NCBI GenBank assembly: GCA_964353015.1 | Contig: CAYGUA010000012.1 | Location: 62,001 to 126,000, forward strand | Source of the DNA: JAMZMI01 sp964353015 | Lineage (GTDB): Bacteria > Bacteroidota > Bacteroidia > Cytophagales > Cyclobacteriaceae | Reading direction: 5' to 3' | Length of the DNA: 64,000 nt | Shown: positions 58,671 through 64,000 of the stretch, one piece after another | Numbering within the stretch: the stretch's first letter is position 1 | Layout: each line of letters starts with the position of its first letter | Program-made: the position numbers and the translations under genes | Notes under the pieces: generated by a model | Told to the model about the DNA's origin: nothing | The model's input: only the letters and a program-made list of their open reading frames with translations | Databases searched by the model: none

Positions 58671-61319
58671 TTATTGATCACAATAGATCAGATCATATTC
58701 ATTGGGGCGATATGCCTGAGATTTGATCGTTTTTCCTGCAGAATTGAAATAAGTGACAACAAAAAAATCCGCTGTTTTCAAATGCTGCTCGGCAAAGTAA
58801 AGTGGTTGGTCATTGGTGCCCACATTGATGATTTCATTGTACATAGGAGGGATGACAATGCCATTGTTTGGGTCTATAATTCCATATTTATCTTCCTTCA
58901 TAAAAAGATAAAGTGGTTCAGTCGTGTTTGCATTCCATCTGGTTAGACTGAGCACATTATTTAGAATCATTTCTCCACTGTAGGCATTCAATGTCCATTC
59001 ATCATTCTTTTTGGCCCAATATGATGTGTCATTCCAGGATAATAATTCTTTGTATTCAATAGGAACGATGAGGTGATTGTCTTTGTCCATTACACCTTTC
59101 ATACCATTTTTACTAACTAGATAATGACTGGCAAAACGTTCAATTCGCGACTCATACATGGCTGGGATGATTGAATTATTAGTAAGATCAATGCATCCAA
59201 TCTGATTGCTTTTGAGCAAAAGCGCAAGTCCATCTTGTTCATTGATCAGATCGTATGTAGCTCGTTGCACAAAACCCTCACCAACGATGTAAATGCCGTA
59301 TTTTCCCTTGCTTTTTACAATGAAAGAGGAGTCATTGAGATAGAGAATATCATCCACTTTGCCATCAAATAAAACTTCGCCACTAGTATTTAGCAATGAT
59401 TTGTCTGTTTGATTTGAGAGTAGAATAAAGCTGCTCCCACTACCTGTGTCCTTAGGTTTCACAAGAGTAAAAGTCTCGCTCGGCTTGAGCCATTTGGTAG
59501 CTCCATTGTCAAAATATAAGAAAGAACTATCCCGCCTTTCAATATAACAAGTGGACGGGTCAATGAAATGTATTGAATCAAGTGGATAGGTAATACTAGC
59601 TATGCTGTCTTTTATGCCGCGGAGTGTCCATTTTTCGCCTCGCTTAAGTCCAAGCCACGAGTCATTGATTGATAGATCTGCAAAAGCAGGTTCAATCAAC
59701 TTTTTTTCGATTCGGTCAAAAACCTGATATCCACTTTCAACTTTCACATACCAAATGGATTTGGAGAGATAAATGCGTTGATTGGCCAATGGCAGCAAAA
59801 TATCTAAATTTTTGTTGACCAGACATTCATGATCTGCTTCGTCAAAGCCAAGAAAAAGAGTGTCTCCAAGAATTTCATACTCAGAATAAGGCATCTTGAA
59901 TTCGTTGTTTGGCTTGAATCCTGTTATTGACTTTTGGTTGAACAAATCATGTTTTCCATCATTTTCAACGATTACAAAATCACCTTCCATTTGAAGATTG
60001 TCAAATTTTGGTTGTAGTATGACTTCTCCTGTGAAGGTCATCAGTCCCCATTTCTTATTGGTCTCAAATGCGATCCATTGGTCATATATCATTCTGACCT
60101 GATATACGGGGAAGTTTCCAATCTGAAAGCCTGATTTGTGATATACATACGATTCATTGCCTACATGGATAAGCAGCAGTTGTTTACCGATTTCATCGGA
60201 GTAGGTCACGTTTTCTTTTATTACAAACCCATTTCTATTCACCAATTTCCAATCATTCGTTTTTACTCTTAGCCACTCGTTTTTTACGTTTCCGCATCGG
60301 TAATTAGGATCCAGAGCTTCGAACTTCAAGTGTTCAAGTACGAGCCCTGATGTGTCCATCAAGCTAAATTCACCATCAGATAGGATTGGGGTCAATGCGA
60401 TTTGTTCTCGTTCATGAGTTTTCGTGAGACTGTCTGGATTCGGATGGATCAAGAGTAGGTCAGAGAAGGAAATTCCTCCATTTTGCTTATTTAAATAATA
60501 CAGAAGATCAGCAGCCTTTTTCCTAAGATGCGATTGTGGATATTGTCGAATAAATGCCTGATACTGAGCGATCTCATGATTGAGGGTCATTTTTTTGAAA
60601 ATCACTTCTTCTGATTCTCTTCGGTATGGCGTATCAGGATATTCGCGCAAAAACTGCACATGGCTAATGAGTGAACCGTCTTTGGTTTTGTCTTTAAACA
60701 ATAAAATTTCATAATACTCATTCGCCTTTATTTTAAAAGGAGAATCAGGATATTCATTCATATAGGTTTGATACCCTTGCCAGGTATCTAATTCCAAGGC
60801 GAGCTCAAATGCCAGGCTATCTCTCAAGTAAACTGCTTTTGTTTGCTTGTGTGAATCAGGATAAAGGTTCAGAAAGTTCTTCATCGAATTAACGGAGAGT
60901 TCTTTCTTTGCTTTTGCAAATCCGAGTTCAATGATTTTGGTTTTTGTGGAATCGATAACGAAAATCGGTAGTTCTGTCTTGTTCCAATCATCACTTTGCT
61001 CTGCTGTCATGGACTCACGATATTCCAGCGCTTTATTTAAAAAGATTCTGGCTGAATCCAGATTGTATTGATTGATGTCATTGTGAAGGAAATACACGGC
61101 TTTAAAGTACATGGCTCCAAAGCTTGTTGAATCCTTTTCAAGCGCTTTGCCTATCATTTCAGGCAGTTTATCATACTCAGCTTTCTCTACAGATTTTTGA
61201 ATCCGGCGGAGATTTTGAGCTTGAATCTGAAAGGTGAATGATGTGATGAAAAAAAGGATAAAAAATAGTCTGCCCACTTGGATGTTTTCGGTTCTCACAC
61301 TAGAGCGCAAAGTAAACAA
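58671..61319 (-). CDS. Exported WG-repeat protein with TPR-like N-terminus
   Basis: An 882-residue protein with a signal peptide (LFFILFFITSFTFQIQAQ). Residues 40-290 are helical TPR-like repeats with fixed phrases such as LRRIQKSVEKAEYDKLPEMI and FLREYPDTPYRRESEEVIF (about 35 residues apart, each with a YPD/YPQ turn). From about 300 to 850 come WG beta repeats (KKWGLMTFTGEVILQPKFDN; KYGIIDPNNGIVIPPMYNEI). WG proteins are thought to mediate envelope interactions; this one is probably periplasmic or outer-membrane bound. The start ATG at 61319 includes a hydrophilic stretch before the signal, so a downstream start is possible. Confidence 0.85.
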   Translation of the reverse strand: MFTLRSSVRTENIQVGRLFFILFFITSFTFQIQAQNLRRIQKSVEKAEYDKLPEMIGKALEKDSTSFGAMYFKAVYFLHNDINQYNLDSARIFLNKALEYRESMTAEQSDDWNKTELPIFVIDSTKTKIIELGFAKAKKELSVNSMKNFLNLYPDSHKQTKAVYLRDSLAFELALELDTWQGYQTYMNEYPDSPFKIKANEYYEILLFKDKTKDGSLISHVQFLREYPDTPYRRESEEVIFKKMTLNHEIAQYQAFIRQYPQSHLRKKAADLLYYLNKQNGGISFSDLLLIHPNPDSLTKTHEREQIALTPILSDGEFSLMDTSGLVLEHLKFEALDPNYRCGNVKNEWLRVKTNDWKLVNRNGFVIKENVTYSDEIGKQLLLIHVGNESYVYHKSGFQIGNFPVYQVRMIYDQWIAFETNKKWGLMTFTGEVILQPKFDNLQMEGDFVIVENDGKHDLFNQKSITGFKPNNEFKMPYSEYEILGDTLFLGFDEADHECLVNKNLDILLPLANQRIYLSKSIWYVKVESGYQVFDRIEKKLIEPAFADLSINDSWLGLKRGEKWTLRGIKDSIASITYPLDSIHFIDPSTCYIERRDSSFLYFDNGATKWLKPSETFTLVKPKDTGSGSSFILLSNQTDKSLLNTSGEVLFDGKVDDILYLNDSSFIVKSKGKYGIYIVGEGFVQRATYDLINEQDGLALLLKSNQIGCIDLTNNSIIPAMYESRIERFASHYLVSKNGMKGVMDKDNHLIVPIEYKELLSWNDTSYWAKKNDEWTLNAYSGEMILNNVLSLTRWNANTTEPLYLFMKEDKYGIIDPNNGIVIPPMYNEIINVGTNDQPLYFAEQHLKTADFFVVTYFNSAGKTIKSQAYRPNEYDLIYCDQ

Positions 61320-61433
61320 AAAGCGATGAAACTTGATTTTACATCTTGTATTGATCTATCCGATAAAATTCCCATTCAAATTGAATAATTCCTGATGATG
61401 ATTAACGATATATTCGGCGTGAATCCTTAAAGA

Positions 61434-61441
61434 TATATTTG
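61434..61441 (+). promoter_or_regulatory. -7 box of the small RNA candidate
   Basis: TATATTTG matches TAnnTTTG exactly. A start about 6 nt later (near 61447) would give an RNA of about 130 nt ending at the terminator. No TTG is found at 20 nt upstream. Confidence 0.45.
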
Positions 61442-61446
61442 CGTAG

Positions 61447-61577
61447 AAGTTTAATCGAATAGTGAATCATTTTAGGCGGTGATAAGATTTGGCGAAAGCC
61501 AAATCAACAAGTATGATTCCAACCAGTTATGGATGAATGCTAACAAAGGGTGAGTTTTTCTCACCCTTTTGTTTTTT
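61447..61577 (+). ncRNA. Candidate structured small RNA (~130 nt)
   Basis: No ORF is convincing here, but the sequence folds well. An 8-bp perfect stem GATTTGGC (61486-61493) / GCCAAATC (61498-61505) is capped by a GAAA tetraloop of the GNRA class. It is enclosed by a 7-bp perfect stem GAATCAT (61464-61470) / ATGATTC (61513-61519), leaving an asymmetric internal loop (15 and 7 nt). Downstream is a Rho-independent terminator and upstream an exact -7 box. Two nested stems plus terminator and promoter make a stand-alone transcript likely. It does not match tRNA, tmRNA or the SRP RNA consensus as I know them. Confidence 0.5.
61543..61577 (+). terminator. Rho-independent terminator of the small RNA candidate
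   Basis: GGGTGAG (61548-61554) pairs with CTCACCC (61560-61566) around five T, extended by AAA/TTT pairs, followed by GTTTTTT. There is no plus-strand protein gene between 61320 and this point, so its transcript must start within the gap or is long. Confidence 0.85.
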
Positions 61578-61786
61578 ATATGCCTCCAAACGGAATTTTT
61601 ATATCCTAGATATTATTATCCTGCTTGATTTTGCTCAAAGATTTTAAGAAGTAAGTCTCAAACATTTTTCTCAGACTTAATCACCCCTGTTGAAAATTGT
61701 ACTTTTTTATTAAATGGCAACTATTTTTGTCATTCAGCTACAACCTATTTGCATTCTTTGGGGTCATTGGGTTATATTTTTCAACT

Positions 61787-62551
61787 ATGCGGAAGGATTT
61801 TATTGGTTTTCTATTCATGGCATTTATTCTTGTCTCTTGTCTGAGTACAGATTTTGATACCATGGAGGTCCAGTCGGATTATGACATTATATACCTGGAC
61901 AATCTTTCTCAAAAATCAGATTTTTCAAACGATCCTTATCGAATCATTTCAATAACGCCATATGGTGATCAATGGGATGTTGTTGTAGAATATAGTGGGG
62001 GATGTGGTGAGCATCTTTTTTATATTTGGTGGGATGGTATATTTAGATATTCTGAACCACCTCAGTTTGATCTATATCTGATTCACAATGGCAATCAGGA
62101 TTTATGTGAAGCTATAATCCGAGATACAATCAATTTCAGTTTACAAAATGCTTTAAATGATCAGGCGCTTGAAGTCCCATTCGTTGCTACTATGCACAAT
62201 GAAACCAGAGCACAATCCATCGTTATAGATTCTGAAATAGCCAAATTGACTACAGACGCTTGTGATCTCAATTCAGAGATTACTCGTCAAAATTGCAGTT
62301 TAGGTGCCCTTGACAATCTTTGGATCCGACCACAAAGTGATACTCAATCGTTCGATAATGTTTTGCTCCAACCTGTCCGTTTAGGTCGGGATTCAACCAT
62401 CCTTGCCGCTCAACCAGGTAAAGCCGCAGTGTCAGTAACCGTTCTATTCGGTTTTGAATACGCTACAGCCAGTGATTTTAATCAAGCATGTAGCGCTTGG
62501 CCGGAAGGTACTATTGTGCCGGTAACGGTCAATTGTATCCAACCTCTCTAA
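61787..62551 (+). CDS. Hypothetical exported lipoprotein
   Basis: About 254 residues from ATG 61787; the reading from 61697 puts another hydrophobic segment before the signal and is less likely. The lipoprotein signal (GFLFMAFILVSCLSTDF) is clear. The mature protein has no recognised domain. Six or so cysteines (GGCGEHLF, DLCEAI, TDACDLNSE, RQNCSLG, QACSAWPEG, VNCIQPL) suggest disulfides in the periplasm or outside. It is convergent with the DUF4403 gene. Confidence 0.7.
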   Translation: MRKDFIGFLFMAFILVSCLSTDFDTMEVQSDYDIIYLDNLSQKSDFSNDPYRIISITPYGDQWDVVVEYSGGCGEHLFYIWWDGIFRYSEPPQFDLYLIHNGNQDLCEAIIRDTINFSLQNALNDQALEVPFVATMHNETRAQSIVIDSEIAKLTTDACDLNSEITRQNCSLGALDNLWIRPQSDTQSFDNVLLQPVRLGRDSTILAAQPGKAAVSVTVLFGFEYATASDFNQACSAWPEGTIVPVTVNCIQPL

Positions 62552-62560
62552 ACTCATTGA

Positions 62561-62635
62561 TTATACTAATGAGAAATACAATAGGGCTATCCAAAGAAGG
62601 CTAAGAAATAGTCCAAGGAATTTAATTCGTATCAT
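62561..62635 (-). CDS. Possible 24-residue membrane peptide
   Basis: From ATG 62635 to TAA 62561 the minus strand encodes MIRIKFLGLFLSLLWIALLY plus four residues, almost entirely one hydrophobic helix with two basic residues at the start. It follows the DUF4403 gene by 79 nt. It may be a small membrane protein, but at this length chance cannot be excluded. Confidence 0.2.
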   Translation of the reverse strand: MIRIKFLGLFLSLLWIALLYFSLV

Positions 62636-62714
62636 GGCTCTTTTTTTTATGTAAAGGTCATCACCACGGTGATACCATACATGAGCTAAATACCTAATTT
62701 TAAAATTACGTGAT

Positions 62715-64000
62715 TCACTTATCGGACTGCTTAGGGAAGATGTTTTGCTTGAGTGTGAGACCTGCATTGCCTTCCAAATAAAAGATCCACTGGAGCGTAT
62801 CTTGTTCGATTCGCTGCTGATAAGATGAGATATCTCTGAAGTTAAGATGTGTTATCATTTTATCGCCAAGTCTTGATTTGGCAATTCCTGCATTGGCCAG
62901 ACTGTCTAGATCATTGAAAAAACTGCTTACATCAACAAAGATTTGGGATGCAAGGTAGCTTTCTATCATGCTGTGTGTGAGCCAATCCGTAGTGCTCGTG
63001 AGATTGTCGGAAGACTTTATTTCATATTTGAAATCGTCCAAAGTGAGTGTCATGTTTTTCTTTAGTGTTGGCTTGCCTTGAACTACAACTTCTGCGGTCA
63101 TTCCATCTTTTAGTTTAATGGTCGCCACCATTAGCTGTTTTTTACTGGATATTGCAATATCTGCGATGGTGGCATGATAATCATCGTATGAATAGGTTTT
63201 ATCAACTAGCTTTTCTTCTAGTATCTTTTCTATGGTTTTTAGTGAGACGGCAGTTTCAATATATGCAAGAATGGCGGACTGATCGTTAAGCGTTTCTCCC
63301 CTGCTCGGCAGCTCACGATAGGAAGTTTTTTGATCAGCATTGGTAGTGATATGTATATCCGCTTTGTATTCTATGTGAATACTAAGTGTATCTTTTTCCA
63401 TCGGCAATAATTCAGCATTTAATGCTTCAGGAATGGTGTAGAGCCACACATAAAGTGGCTGATGTGCTATTCTGATTGGTTTCTGAATGTCACCCCAAAT
63501 TTTGGTCAAGGTTTTTCGAAAATCAAGAGATCCATTTACCGCATTACATAACTCACCTAAAATGATATCTTGATTCTGCTCCAGCGCTTTTTCCATTGTT
63601 TTACTCATATCAATATCTATTCCCAGAATATTGAGAGAAGGTTCTTCATCCCAAACCAAATTCATATCATCACAGATCAATGTGAAATTCCAGGCACTAT
63701 CCAGCGCAGCAGACGCTCTCGTTTCTATGGTTCCTGTAAAGGTGATAGGTGAATCCTGATTGCTAAAAGTGATCCCCATAACTTTCTTCTTCACCGCAAT
63801 TTTTACGTCAAGAGGTAAGGATGCATAGGCATAATTATTTCTCAGAGCCATTTTCAATTTTCCTTTCTTTACAACTTTCAGATAAAGAATGTCACCCTTT
63901 TTATTGAGGTCAATTTCATCGTCAATCAATAAGGTGGGCAATACGGAATTGACACCTGATTCCAACTCATGGATAGGAAAATCAATATTGAAGCTCACAT
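62715..64000 (-). CDS. DUF4403 family protein, N-terminus outside the window
   Basis: At least 427 residues of an exported DUF4403 protein. The beginning (NIDFPIHELESGVNSVLPTL) is the first conserved block of the family, but the usual signal peptide or lipobox is missing, so the gene probably continues beyond 64000; the GTG at 63998 is only the first possible start inside the window. Later blocks include NAYASLPLDVKIAVKKKV-like sequence, WGDIQKPIRIAHQPLYVWL and QSAILAYIETAVSLKTIEKI. The family has paired lipid-binding-like beta domains; its function is unknown. The protein ends EGNAGLTLKQNIFPKQSDK. Confidence 0.82.
   Translation of the reverse strand, partial: VSFNIDFPIHELESGVNSVLPTLLIDDEIDLNKKGDILYLKVVKKGKLKMALRNNYAYASLPLDVKIAVKKKVMGITFSNQDSPITFTGTIETRASAALDSAWNFTLICDDMNLVWDEEPSLNILGIDIDMSKTMEKALEQNQDIILGELCNAVNGSLDFRKTLTKIWGDIQKPIRIAHQPLYVWLYTIPEALNAELLPMEKDTLSIHIEYKADIHITTNADQKTSYRELPSRGETLNDQSAILAYIETAVSLKTIEKILEEKLVDKTYSYDDYHATIADIAISSKKQLMVATIKLKDGMTAEVVVQGKPTLKKNMTLTLDDFKYEIKSSDNLTSTTDWLTHSMIESYLASQIFVDVSSFFNDLDSLANAGIAKSRLGDKMITHLNFRDISSYQQRIEQDTLQWIFYLEGNAGLTLKQNIFPKQSDK

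Larger units (their letters stand above)
61320..61786. other. 467-bp gap holding a small RNA candidate
   Basis: The gap between the divergent WG-repeat and lipoprotein genes contains the small RNA candidate (promoter box 61434-61441, terminator 61543-61577). Left of it (61320-61433) is AT-rich promoter-like sequence for the WG gene; right of it (61578-61786) is leader of the lipoprotein gene. No other gene is seen. Confidence 0.6.

Noticed and set aside
61434..61577. Assignment of the structured RNA to SRP RNA or tmRNA
   Set aside because: The internal loop lacks the SRP domain IV consensus, and there is no tRNA-like end or tag reading frame.
62550..62572. CTCATT/AATGAG hairpin after the lipoprotein gene
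   Set aside because: The stem is only 6 bp and AT-rich, with no T tract on either side, so it was not called a terminator.
62561..62767. 68-residue minus-strand ORF overlapping the end of the DUF4403 gene
   Set aside because: Its first 44 codons overlap or follow the DUF4403 gene in another frame and look non-coding (Ser-rich). Only the last 24 codons have protein character, so only these are listed as a weak candidate.
1..64000. tRNA, rRNA, CRISPR array, transposase or phage genes
   Set aside because: I looked for clover-leaf ends, regularly spaced repeats, and transposase or integrase motifs in the gaps and ORFs and found none. A tRNAscan or repeat search could still find something subtle.

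Overview
The window is about 64 kb of chromosome from a free-living member of the Bacteroidota, most likely order Cytophagales. The evidence is the combination of two secreted proteins of the type IX secretion (T9SS) kind, a long-form NusB, DUF4293, YtxH and YbbR genes in the usual Bacteroidota order, AMP nucleosidase, -7 promoter boxes of the form TAnnTTTG, and little Shine-Dalgarno signal. Coding density is high. I see no tRNA or rRNA gene, no insertion sequence, no phage and no CRISPR array. It reads as core chromosome with a few accessory insertions. No similarity search was run; family names come from motifs and recognition by eye.

Layout. 1-1620: the end of atpG, then a UbiA-like membrane protein translationally coupled to a methyltransferase. 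1661-4981: an ECF sigma factor operon with a membrane-anchored putative anti-sigma protein, a secreted beta-rich protein and two small beta-barrel candidates. 4962-7151: a THUMP-like methyltransferase and asd on the minus strand. 7319-14248: one 2309-residue exported protein with four lamin-tail domains and many Ig-like repeats. 14266-18547: a MacAB-type ABC system (adaptor, two permeases, ATPase). 18890-26745: a flavoprotein, a VWA lipoprotein, a SnoaL-like protein, amn with a hydrolase and an acyltransferase, a patatin and a TlpA-like thioredoxin. 26790-32598: a large FAD/Fe-S oxidoreductase, an EEP phosphatase and a glycogen branching enzyme. 32855-37279: a BASS transporter, an acyltransferase, a MORN-like protein, an aldose epimerase and a NUMOD4/HNH-like protein.

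37360-44629: htpG, DUF4293, then truA with an MdlB-like ABC half-transporter, a lactonase-like lipoprotein and a DUF2007 protein. 44755-48216: a T9SS cargo protein, DUF3859, TMEM220-like and YceI genes. 48305-50282: a sulfide:quinone oxidoreductase-like gene behind a perfect palindrome, an overlooked 43-residue ORF, then a decayed Fibrobacter-paralog fragment carrying a perfect 21-bp hairpin. 50283-53194: a Gfo/Idh/MocA oxidoreductase and an MdlA-like ABC half-transporter that is probably the partner of the one at 40767. 53315-58416: the housekeeping run leucine dehydrogenase - nusB - ytxH-like - DUF1573 - yajC - ybbR-like - coaE. 58399-64000: a WG-repeat protein, a candidate structured small RNA with its own promoter box and terminator, a lipoprotein and a partial DUF4403 gene.

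Main leads: the small RNA candidate at 61434-61577; the sqr promoter, whose palindrome sits about 42 bp upstream of the predicted start as for a class II CRP/FNR-type activator; the split MdlA/MdlB-like exporter; the HNH-fold protein lacking its usual catalytic histidine; the hairpin-bearing pseudogene; and several genes whose -7 box lies only 3-6 nt from the start codon, which predicts leaderless mRNAs.
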